Positions 1 through 7,160 of a stretch of DNA of 64,000 bases are shown here, in pieces. The position numbers were made by a program, and so were the translations under genes. The stretch is from CAZOBJ01 sp964577825 (lineage in GTDB: Bacteria > Planctomycetota > SZUA-567 > JAFGNG01), in assembly GCA_964577825.1 (NCBI GenBank), contig CAZOBJ010000001.1:1-64000 (forward strand). The letters are read 5' to 3'. The notes beneath the pieces are model-generated. The model was not told the origin of the DNA. It did not search any database and was given only the letters and a program-made list of their open reading frames with translations. How positions within the stretch are numbered: position 1 is the stretch's first letter; every line of letters starts with the position of its first letter.

Positions 1-66
1 TCGTCCCCTCCCCCTGGCGTCGGAGAACACGCTATGAAACTGGGGACGAGCCAGCCGTGACGGGGC

Positions 67-95
67 TTGACCGGCGCGCCCCTTGCCTGTAACCT
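67..95 (+). promoter_or_regulatory. sigma70-type promoter for rarA
   Basis: TTGACC at 67-72, a 17-bp spacer and TAACCT at 90-95 place a start of transcription near 102, just before the GGGAGG ribosome site (105-110). It excludes an upstream TTG codon at 83, which lies in the spacer. Bases 1-66 hold no gene that I can support; TCGTCCCC (1-8) and GGGGACGA (42-49) form a small inverted repeat of unknown meaning. Confidence 0.55.
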
Positions 96-118
96 GCCCC
101 CACCGGGAGGACAGGGCC

Positions 119-1513
119 ATGGCGCTTTTCGAAGAACAGGGCGAGTCGGGGCCTCAGCCGCCGCCGGAGGACGCGCCGCTCGCGATCAGGATGCGCCCGC
201 GCGACCTGGAGGAGTTCGTCGGCCAGGGGCACTTCCTGGGCGAGGGCCGCCTGCTGTGGCGCATGATACGCGCGGACCGGCTGGCCTCGCTGATCTTCTA
301 CGGCCCGCCCGGCACGGGCAAGACGGCGCTGGCGCACGTCATCGCCGGGCGCACCCGCGCTTACTTTGAGCCCCTCAACGCCACCACGTCCAACGTGGCC
401 GAGATGCGCGAGGTAATCGCCCGCGCCGCCGAACGCAGGCGGCGCGGCGGCCGCCGCACCGTCCTGTTCATCGACGAGCTGCACCGGTTCAACCGCGCCC
501 AGCAGGACGTGCTCCTGCCGGACGTCGAGGCGGGCACGGTCATTCTCATCGGCGCGACCACGCACAACCCGTTCCACTCCATCAACTCGCCGCTGCTGTC
601 GCGCTCCCAGATATTCCAGTTCAAGCCGCTGGACCCGGAGCAGATACGAGCCATCCTGCTCCGGGCGCTCAAGGACGAGGAGAGGGGGCTGGGCGGCCGC
701 GCCGTGGCGGCGGACGACGAGGCGCTCGACCACCTGGCCGTCACGTCCGATGGCGACGCGCGCCGCGCCCTGAACGCCCTGGAGGTCGGCGTCCTGAGCG
801 CCGAGCCGGGGCCGGACGGCGCCGTCCACTTCGACCTGGCCCTGGCCGAGGACTCGATCCAGCGCAAGGCGCTCGTCTACGACCGCGACGAGGACGAGCA
901 CTACGACACGGCGAGCGCGTTCATCAAGAGCATGCGCGGCAGCGACCCCGACGCCGCCCTCTACTGGATGGCGAAGATGCTGGAGGCGGGGGAGGACCCG
1001 CGGTTCGTCGCGCGGCGGATCGTCATCTGCGCGGCAGAGGACGTGGGCAACGCCGCGCCGAACGCGCTCGTGCTGGCGACCGCCGCCCAGCAGGCCGTCG
1101 AGTTCGTCGGGATGCCCGAGGCGAGGATCCCCCTGGCCCAGGCCGTAACCTACATCGCCTGTGCCCCGAAGAGCAACGCCTCATACGCCGCCGTGGACGC
1201 CGCCGCGCAGGACGTCCGGGAGGGGCGCACGCTGCCCGTGCCGGACTACCTCAGGGACGCCAGCTACCCCGGCGCGGAGCGCCTCGGCCACGGCAAGGGC
1301 TACAAGTACGCCCACGCCTTCGAGGGGCACTGGGTTGACCAGGACTACATCCCGACGACGCGCATCTACTACCGGCCGACCGAGCAGGGGCACGAGAAGG
1401 AGTTGAAGGCGCGCCTCGACGCCATCCGCCGGGCGCGCGGCATCGCCGACGAACAGCAGTCCAACCACGACGACACCACGAGCACGACGAACACGGGAAA
1501 GGAAGAGGAGTAA
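119..1513 (+). CDS. rarA: RarA/MgsA replication-associated recombination AAA+ ATPase
   Basis: Cytoplasmic AAA+ ATPase that acts at stalled replication forks; the family resembles clamp loaders and RuvB. Walker A GPPGTGKT is at residues 62-69, Walker B TVLFIDE is near 114-120 followed by LHRFNRAQQD, and a sensor-1 stretch GATTHNPFHSINSPLLSRS follows; these are family hallmarks. The ATG at 119 has GGGAGG 8 bases upstream. The enzyme part ends around RARGIADEQQ. The last ~17 residues are a low-complexity N/D/T/E tail encoded by an intergenic-type repeat (1461-1500), so the ancestral stop was probably lost and the frame extended into the repeat. About 464 aa, slightly longer than usual because of this tail. 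Confidence 0.93.
   Translation: MALFEEQGESGPQPPPEDAPLAIRMRPRDLEEFVGQGHFLGEGRLLWRMIRADRLASLIFYGPPGTGKTALAHVIAGRTRAYFEPLNATTSNVAEMREVIARAAERRRRGGRRTVLFIDELHRFNRAQQDVLLPDVEAGTVILIGATTHNPFHSINSPLLSRSQIFQFKPLDPEQIRAILLRALKDEERGLGGRAVAADDEALDHLAVTSDGDARRALNALEVGVLSAEPGPDGAVHFDLALAEDSIQRKALVYDRDEDEHYDTASAFIKSMRGSDPDAALYWMAKMLEAGEDPRFVARRIVICAAEDVGNAAPNALVLATAAQQAVEFVGMPEARIPLAQAVTYIACAPKSNASYAAVDAAAQDVREGRTLPVPDYLRDASYPGAERLGHGKGYKYAHAFEGHWVDQDYIPTTRIYYRPTEQGHEKELKARLDAIRRARGIADEQQSNHDDTTSTTNTGKEEE
1461..1500 (+). repeat. CCACGACGACAC-type repeat, copy 1, inside rarA 3' end
   Basis: The stretch reads as iterated ACGA/CACGA units (core CCACGACGACACCACG). It recurs in inverted orientation at 1660-1687 and 7079-7106, both intergenic. 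Here it is translated as the NHDDTTSTTNT tail of RarA. The rest of the 1514-1724 gap holds no gene. Confidence 0.6.
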
Positions 1514-1659
1514 CGGAGGGAAAGTAAGGCCGGCTGTGGCGCTTTCGTGGGTCGCACCGGTGGGTGGGCGCGCGGAGAGCGGCCGTTGGTTCCTGTTGCG
1601 CCGCTCTGTCTTCGTCGTAAGGCGGCGTCCGTTTGTCGTTGTTCTTCTCCTGCCGTTAC

Positions 1660-1689
1660 GTTGTGCTCGCCGTGTCGTTGTGGTTTATT
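1660..1689 (+). repeat. CCACGACGACAC-type repeat, copy 2 (reverse), with promoter-like element
   Basis: Reverse-orientation copy of the repeat (GTTGTGCTCGCCGTGTCGTTGTGG). It contains TTGTGC (1661-1666), a 17-bp spacer and TTTATT (1684-1689), a weak promoter-like pair 36 bases before the ATG at 1725. The same layout occurs in copy 3 ahead of thrS. Confidence 0.5.
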
Positions 1690-1724
1690 GACGGTCTGTG
1701 TCTCTGACTGGAAGGGGAAATGAG

Positions 1725-4019
1725 ATGCCGCGAGTTGCCCGCGATGCCGCATCGCCTGTTCAGTTGCTGCGTCGGATCGTCCTTTCTGGCTGCCTGGCGT
1801 TCTGCGTCCTGGCCGGGTGTGCCGCGCCCTCAACCGGAGGCCAATCGAGCGAGATGGCAAAGAACGTGAACGTCGTGCTGCCGGCGTCCGACGGCGGGCA
1901 AGTCCACTTCGACGGCGTCTTCTACGACTACCGCGACGCCGGGGGGGCCAAGGGGATCAAGCTCTGGACGCCCCCGGGCCGGCCGATCCGCGGCATCCTG
2001 TTCCACGGCAATCCCGGCGGCGGGACCGGCGGCGACACGCGCAGCAAGGCCCGCGACGGCAACCTCCAGGTGTTCGCTGCGCGCCACGGCCTGGGCATCA
2101 TCGGCGTGACGGCCTTCCCCGGGCGCGACATCTACGCGCGGACGGGGCGGACAATCCTGGGAGCGCTGGACGACTGGGCGAGCATGGGCATCCACCCGGA
2201 GCTGGCCCACGTCCCCCTGATCGCGCGCGGCAGCTCGAACGCCGGTATCACCGCCTACAGCCTGTTGTGCGTCGCGCCGGAGCGCATGCTCTGCATCGCG
2301 CCGAACGTCGGGCCGAGGTACACGCCGGCGGTCCCCCCGGACGCCGCGCTGAAGGTCCCCGCCCTGATGCACGTCGGGCCGGAGGACCCCCTCCTGCGCG
2401 GGGGCGTCGAGCTGACCGAGGAACTCTTCGCGAACGCCGCCCCGCGCGGCGCGCTCTGGGCGTGGGACGCCGAGCAGGGCAAGGGCCACGCCATCGGCCA
2501 CATCGACGACGTGGACATGAAGTTCTTCGAGCGGTGCATCGCCCTGCGCCTGCCCGGGGACGCGGACGGCCGGCAGGGCCCCGTCGTGATGCCCGAACTG
2601 AAGCGCGAGGACGGCTGGCTGGTGGATATGGAGTCCTGGCGGTCCGACCTGACGCGCGTCGCGCCGTACGACGCCTACAAGGGCGACAGGTCAAAGGCCG
2701 GCTGGGTGCCTGACGCGCACGTCGCGTTCCTTTACCGCGCCCTGGCGACGTACGACAACCCGCTCAAGCTCCAGGTGCGGCACCTGGGGGCCGTCGAGAA
2801 CCCGAACGAGCGGGGCACATTCCTGTCCTCCGTCGGGGGCAACGTGCTGATGGCCGGCGCGCGCGTCGTGCTGGACTGCGACGCGAGCGGCCTGCCGGGC
2901 TGGGAGAGGATCGAGTTCTACCACGGAGCCGAACTGCTCAAGACCGTCCGGCAGGGCGAGGACACGACCTGCGAGGTCACCGTGGACCCGCGCCACACCG
3001 TCTATGCGTTCTCGGCCCTCGGCTACGACGCCGGGGGGAGCGTGCGGACGAGCTATCCGACGCACTTCATGGTGAACACGCCCGAGACGGCGGAGGCCCT
3101 GCGCCGGCACAACGCGGCGGCGATGGACATTGCCGCTCCCGCCGACCCGCGCCCGGCCTGGGGCGCGTCCGTCTGCGACCTGCCCGAGCCCGTGGCGAGG
3201 CCGGCCGCCGACGCGGACGACGCCGTGCTGGTGGCCTACGGCCTGGACGCCGGGCAGGAGAAGCAGTTCGGGCAGGGCGACGGCGTTGCGCCGTTCTGGG
3301 GCCTCTACGGCGAGGGCCACGACGTGGCCCACATGACGCCGGCCGCCCACTGGACCGGGCGCGAACAGGAGGGAGCGGATCCGGCGAAGGTGGCAGAGGG
3401 GCTGGACATCACCGTTAAGGCGGCCTACAGCCGCGCGGGGCTCTACCTGCTCTACGAGGTGCGGGACGACGCCTGGGCCGAGGCAGGCAGCCTCCGGGAC
3501 GCCGTGGACATGCACGTCGGCCGCGACGCGTCCGCCGACCTCTGGTCGGAGGGCCCGCCGACGCGCTGGTTCAGCAAGCCCGTGGACCTCTGCCTGATGC
3601 TGCGCGGCATCCAGTACCAGGGCCACTTCGGCCCGGCCGACGGCCCCGCCGACGATGTCGCCATGAACGTTCCCAGCCCGTGGGAGCAGCGGCGGGTGGC
3701 GCTGTCCGGCGACGAGGCGGCGGAGCGGTATGGCATCGTGGTCCGGCGCTCCTCGGTCGGCGAAGGCCGGCGCGGCATGGAGTGGTTCCTGCCCTGGTCG
3801 GCCGTGGGGGCCGGCGGCGAATGGTGGGAGCAGCCGGTCGGGGCGCGTCTGGCGACCGTGCTCGGCTACAACGATTCCGACAGGGCTGCCGGGGGCCGGG
3901 ACTCCCAGGCCGACCTGCGCTGGCCGCGCGGCGTGGACCCGTGGCGCCTGCCGGCGGCGGACGGACCGAACCCGAACCCTTACGGCGACATCGAGTTGGG
4001 ACCGCCGCTGACGCGGTGA
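1725..4019 (+). CDS. lipoprotein: alpha/beta-hydrolase-like domain plus C-terminal carbohydrate-binding-like domain
   Basis: About 764 aa. A signal peptide ends in the lipobox LAGC (Cys32), so the protein is probably membrane-anchored. Residues ~45-260 look like an alpha/beta hydrolase: an HGNPGGG oxyanion-type stretch, a nucleophile-elbow-like GSSNAG and a GKGHAIGHI segment near the expected histidine. A middle Ig-like region (~330-440) is followed by a C-terminal domain (~520-764) resembling CBM9/DOMON-type sugar-binding modules (LYLLYEVRDDAW, VDMHVG). The substrate is unknown; polysaccharide ester breakdown is an inference. ATG 1725 has GAAGGGG upstream. The neighbouring deacetylase and sulfatase fit glycan degradation. 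Confidence 0.6.
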   Translation: MPRVARDAASPVQLLRRIVLSGCLAFCVLAGCAAPSTGGQSSEMAKNVNVVLPASDGGQVHFDGVFYDYRDAGGAKGIKLWTPPGRPIRGILFHGNPGGGTGGDTRSKARDGNLQVFAARHGLGIIGVTAFPGRDIYARTGRTILGALDDWASMGIHPELAHVPLIARGSSNAGITAYSLLCVAPERMLCIAPNVGPRYTPAVPPDAALKVPALMHVGPEDPLLRGGVELTEELFANAAPRGALWAWDAEQGKGHAIGHIDDVDMKFFERCIALRLPGDADGRQGPVVMPELKREDGWLVDMESWRSDLTRVAPYDAYKGDRSKAGWVPDAHVAFLYRALATYDNPLKLQVRHLGAVENPNERGTFLSSVGGNVLMAGARVVLDCDASGLPGWERIEFYHGAELLKTVRQGEDTTCEVTVDPRHTVYAFSALGYDAGGSVRTSYPTHFMVNTPETAEALRRHNAAAMDIAAPADPRPAWGASVCDLPEPVARPAADADDAVLVAYGLDAGQEKQFGQGDGVAPFWGLYGEGHDVAHMTPAAHWTGREQEGADPAKVAEGLDITVKAAYSRAGLYLLYEVRDDAWAEAGSLRDAVDMHVGRDASADLWSEGPPTRWFSKPVDLCLMLRGIQYQGHFGPADGPADDVAMNVPSPWEQRRVALSGDEAAERYGIVVRRSSVGEGRRGMEWFLPWSAVGAGGEWWEQPVGARLATVLGYNDSDRAAGGRDSQADLRWPRGVDPWRLPAADGPNPNPYGDIELGPPLTR

Positions 4020-4026
4020 CGGCCGG

Positions 4027-5376
4027 CTATTCCGACGCTGGGGCCGGCTCCGCCAGGTCGGCCCTCGCCTTTCTCACCATCGCCGCGCATTCCGTGGGCG
4101 TGACGAAGACGGCGTCCTGGGCGATGAGGAAGTCAACGATCCTGACGAACTCCTCGAACCGCCCGGGATGCCCCCACATCATGGGATGCCCCTGAAGGAC
4201 GAAGTAGTCGCGGTCGGCGTTGGCGGCGTAACCCCGGACGAACCGGGCGTAGTCGGGCATGCCCACGCTGCCCTCGATGTTCACGGCCCACACGCGATCC
4301 AGGATCACGACCTTGCCCGCCGCCTCCAGCGCCTTGCCGGCCGCGTCGATGGGTTGCGGATAGAGCCAGACCTCCATGTGGGGGTCGTCCGCCATCACGC
4401 GGATGGTATCGGCGTTGAAGCCCTGCGCCGGCACGCCGCCGGGCGGGCCGAAGGTGCGGAACGGGAAGCCCAGCTTCTCCAGGGCGAGCGCCTGCGCATC
4501 GTCGAAGCGCCGCTTCTGCTCCGCGTAGGGCCGGCCGGCGAACTCGTTGTGCGACTTGCCGTCGGCCTCGTGCACGGCGTGGTCCCAGCCGTGGAACCAG
4601 AACTCCCACCGCCCCGACGCACGGCGGTCCTTGATCCACTGCGCATACTGCGGCGTGGCCTCCTGCAGCGTCTGGCAGATGACGCCGGCGCTCGCCTTGA
4701 TGCGGCGCGACTCGACCAGCTCGGCCACGCGCAGCCAGAGGCCGTGGACCTTCCCGTCAATCTGCCTGAGGTCGTCCAGCTTGATGACGATGACGGGCGA
4801 GCCCTTGCGCGGCGGGAGTTCGACGGGAACGTCCCCGGGCGCGGGCAGGGGCTCGGCGTCCGGCGGGAGGCCGCCGAGGGCGAAGTCGTCGAGGTCCGCC
4901 GCGCCGGTCGATCCGGAGTAGGAGTGGACCCAGACCGCCACGGCCGCCACGCCCGGCGGGACCCTGGCCCGCAGGCTGTGGCGGCGCCATTCGCCGGCGG
5001 TGTCCTTCACGCCGCAGATGGGCAGGCCCCCGCCGACGCGTTGCGCGGGGTCCTGGACGAGCCGTCCCTCGGACCCGTAGAGCCAGAGATACACGCCGAG
5101 GAAATCGGCGCGGGCCCTGGCCCAGAAGGTGAGCGTGAGTTCCTGCCCGGGCGCGACGGCGAACCTGGCGCTGGTGGCGGAGGAGCCGCCGGCGGCATCA
5201 CCGTCCTCGACCCGCAGGCCCATCTCCCCGCTGTGCGCTGCCTCCGGCACGACGCGGGACATGGCGTCCCTGATCGTCCAGTGCTGGAGGCCGTCCTCGA
5301 AACCCGGGTTCGGCAGCGGGTTGGCGGGCGGCCCCGCCGCCAGCACGATCAGAACGAGCGTGAACGGGAATCTCAT
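4027..5376 (-). CDS. secreted polysaccharide-deacetylase-like protein with N-terminal carbohydrate-binding-like domain
   Basis: About 449 aa. A hydrophobic signal peptide (MRFPFTLVLIVLAAG) is followed by an NPGFEDG-type beta-sandwich domain (~20-170) like CBM4/9 modules. The C-terminal half carries deacetylase-barrel motifs: KLDDL (metal/acid Asp pair), FHGWDH, GPPGG and LQGHP. The family removes acyl groups from polysaccharides or is related to DUF2334 proteins. Two adjacent ATGs occur (5379 and 5376); GAGG in the leader is better spaced for 5376. It converges with the lipoprotein hydrolase (7-bp gap) and diverges from the sulfatase. Confidence 0.7.
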   Translation of the reverse strand: MRFPFTLVLIVLAAGPPANPLPNPGFEDGLQHWTIRDAMSRVVPEAAHSGEMGLRVEDGDAAGGSSATSARFAVAPGQELTLTFWARARADFLGVYLWLYGSEGRLVQDPAQRVGGGLPICGVKDTAGEWRRHSLRARVPPGVAAVAVWVHSYSGSTGAADLDDFALGGLPPDAEPLPAPGDVPVELPPRKGSPVIVIKLDDLRQIDGKVHGLWLRVAELVESRRIKASAGVICQTLQEATPQYAQWIKDRRASGRWEFWFHGWDHAVHEADGKSHNEFAGRPYAEQKRRFDDAQALALEKLGFPFRTFGPPGGVPAQGFNADTIRVMADDPHMEVWLYPQPIDAAGKALEAAGKVVILDRVWAVNIEGSVGMPDYARFVRGYAANADRDYFVLQGHPMMWGHPGRFEEFVRIVDFLIAQDAVFVTPTECAAMVRKARADLAEPAPASE

Positions 5377-5423
5377 CATTGCCTCGTCAGGGAGTTCCGG
5401 GGGAACTTCTTCCCGCACATACC

Positions 5424-5451
5424 AGGATAAGGCACTCGTCGCTGATCGCAA
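5424..5451 (-). promoter_or_regulatory. candidate promoter for the deacetylase gene
   Basis: On the minus strand TTGCGA (5446-5451), a 16-bp spacer and TATCCT (5424-5429) lie about 48 bases before the start codon. Confidence 0.4.
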
Positions 5452-5479
5452 GGACAACCGTTGCCGCGCGCCCGCTTCC

Positions 5480-5508
5480 TTGAAAGGCGGCCGCCGGCGG
5501 CCCATAAT
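5480..5508 (+). promoter_or_regulatory. promoter for the sulfatase gene
   Basis: TTGAAA (5480-5485), a 17-bp G/C-only spacer and CATAAT (5503-5508) lie 32 bases before the sulfatase ATG. It is back-to-back with the deacetylase promoter. Confidence 0.55.
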
Positions 5509-5540
5509 GGCGCTTCGCTGGCCCGCGAAGGAGACAAGGG

Positions 5541-6929
5541 ATGCCCCGGCCGAACTTCATCTTCATCCTGCTGGACGACATGGGTTGGAAGGACCTCGCC
5601 TGCTACGGCAGCGGGTTCTACGAGACGCCGAACCTGGACCGGCTCGCGCGGGAGGGCGTGCGCTTCACGGACGCCTACGCCGCCTGCCCCGTCTGCTCGC
5701 CCACGCGGGCCAGCATCATGACGGGCCGCTATCCGGCGCGGGTCGGCGTGACCAACTACATCCGGGGAGAAGCCAGGGGCAGGCTGCTCAGCGCCCCCTA
5801 TGTAGATCACCTGCCCCTGGAGGAGCGCACCGTCGCCCGCGCCTTGAAGGGGGCGGGTTACAGCACCTGGCACGTGGGCAAGTGGCACCTGGGCGGCGAG
5901 GACTACTGGCCGGACAGGCACGGCTTCGACGTCAACGTCGCCGGCTGCCATATGGGGATGCCGACCTCCGGCTACTTCAGCCCCTACAACATTCCCACGC
6001 TGCCCGACGGGCCGGACGGCGAGTACCTGACCGACCGCCTCACCGACGAGGCCATCCGGCTCATCCACGCGGGCGGCGACCGGCCGTTCTTCCTCTACCT
6101 CGCCTACTACGCCGTGCACATCCCGATCCAGGGCAAGCCGGATTACGTCAGGGAGTTCCAGGCCAAGGCCGAGCGGCTGGGGCTGGACAGGGTGAAGACG
6201 TTCGAGGTCGGCGAGCCGTTCCCGTGCGAGCACAAGAACGACCAGCGCGTCACGCGCCGGCTGGTGCAGTCCGACCCCGGGTACGCCAGCATGGTCCGCA
6301 GCGTGGACGAGAACGTCGGGCGGCTCCTGAAGACCGTTGAGGAGATCGGCCAGGCGCAGAACACCGTCGTCTTCTTCACCTCGGACAACGGCGGCCTGGC
6401 TACTTCGGAGGGCTCGCCCACGTGTAACGCCCCCCTGGCCGAGGGCAAGGGCTGGATGTACGAGGGCGGCACGCGCGAGCCCCTGCTGGTCAGGTGGCCT
6501 GGCGTCGTCGAGCCCGGCGCCACCTGCTCCGTGCCCGTCACCAGTCCCGACTTCTATCCGACCATGCTCGAGATGGCCGCGCTGGAACCGATGCCGGAGC
6601 AGCACTGCGACGGCGTCAGCCTTGTGCCGCTCCTGAAAGGGGAGGGCGCGCTGGACCGGGAGGCGATCTACTGGCACTACCCGCACTACGGCAACCAGGG
6701 CGGCACGCCGGGCTGCTCCCTGCGGGCAGGGGACTACAAGCTGATCGAGTTCTTCGAGGACGGCCGGCTCGAGCTCTACAACCTGCGCGAGGACGTGAGC
6801 GAGGAGCGCAACCTCGCGCCCGACGAGCCGGAGCGCGCCCGCGAGCTGCACGACATGCTGGTCCGGTGGCGCGAGAGCGTCCAGGCCAGGATCCCGGAGC
6901 CCAACCCGGACTGGGAAAGACAAGTATGA
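5541..6929 (+). CDS. S1-family sulfatase (formylglycine-dependent)
   Basis: 462-aa type I sulfatase. It hydrolyses sulfate esters, probably on a glycan, after an anaerobic or aerobic maturase converts Cys52 in the CSPTRASIMTGR signature to formylglycine. Metal ligands DD (12-13) are in ILLDDMGW and the DNGG pair is in FFTSDNGG; the GKWHLG lysine/histidine motif is present. Start ATG 5541 has GAAGGAG upstream. No signal peptide is visible: the sequence begins MPRPNFIF directly at the catalytic fold, so the enzyme is either cytoplasmic or exported by another route. No maturase lies in the window. Contrast the truncated sulfatase at 56587-57501. Confidence 0.92.
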   Translation: MPRPNFIFILLDDMGWKDLACYGSGFYETPNLDRLAREGVRFTDAYAACPVCSPTRASIMTGRYPARVGVTNYIRGEARGRLLSAPYVDHLPLEERTVARALKGAGYSTWHVGKWHLGGEDYWPDRHGFDVNVAGCHMGMPTSGYFSPYNIPTLPDGPDGEYLTDRLTDEAIRLIHAGGDRPFFLYLAYYAVHIPIQGKPDYVREFQAKAERLGLDRVKTFEVGEPFPCEHKNDQRVTRRLVQSDPGYASMVRSVDENVGRLLKTVEEIGQAQNTVVFFTSDNGGLATSEGSPTCNAPLAEGKGWMYEGGTREPLLVRWPGVVEPGATCSVPVTSPDFYPTMLEMAALEPMPEQHCDGVSLVPLLKGEGALDREAIYWHYPHYGNQGGTPGCSLRAGDYKLIEFFEDGRLELYNLREDVSEERNLAPDEPERARELHDMLVRWRESVQARIPEPNPDWERQV

Positions 6930-6935
6930 AGCTTG

Positions 6936-6951
6936 CCCGCCGTACGGCGGG
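6936..6951. repeat. perfect 16-bp palindrome after the sulfatase gene
   Basis: CCCGCCGTACGGCGGG forms a 6-bp stem with a GTAC loop, directly after the sulfatase stop. There is no T-run, so it is not a classical terminator. It begins a 230-base gene-free gap (6930-7160) made almost wholly of repeat-like DNA. Confidence 0.45.
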
Positions 6952-6987
6952 GCAGAAGGCAGAAGTAAGAAGTAACGGCGACGGCGA

Positions 6988-7013
6988 CCCTTCGACAGGC
7001 TCAAGGCAGGCTG
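6988..7013. repeat. dispersed CTTCGACAGGCTCAAGG-type repeat
   Basis: The sequence CCTTCGACAGGCTCAAGG followed by CAGGCTG matches a short interspersed sequence I know from many environmental genomes, whose reverse translation gives the spurious peptide PALSLSKG. It is a single copy in this window and lies between the sulfatase gene and thrS. Confidence 0.45.
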
Positions 7014-7078
7014 CAACGACAGCCCCGAGCCCTGGACCTCGACCCCCGCCCCCCGGACCCTGAACACTGTCGCCCGTC

Positions 7079-7109
7079 CGTTGTGTCCGTCGTGTCGTCG
7101 TGGTAAACT
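7079..7109 (+). promoter_or_regulatory. thrS promoter carried by a CCACGACGACAC-type repeat (copy 3, reverse)
   Basis: Repeat copy 3 (7079-7106) contains TTGTGT (7081-7086), a 17-bp spacer and TAAACT (7104-7109), 51 bases before the thrS ATG. The -35 and spacer are made of repeat sequence and the -10 sits at its edge. Confidence 0.5.
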
Positions 7110-7160
7110 CGCGTCTTCCGTCGCCCTCGCTCGCGTTCGACTCCCTGTGGTGAAATCGCC

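Noticed and set aside
1..49. Inverted repeat TCGTCCCC/GGGGACGA near the left edge
   Set aside because: An 8-bp pair with a 33-bp loop at the window edge is too weak to call an operator or terminator.
83..118. An upstream TTG start for rarA adding 12 residues
   Set aside because: It lies inside the promoter spacer, lacks a ribosome site and is replaced by ATG 119 with GGGAGG at the right distance.
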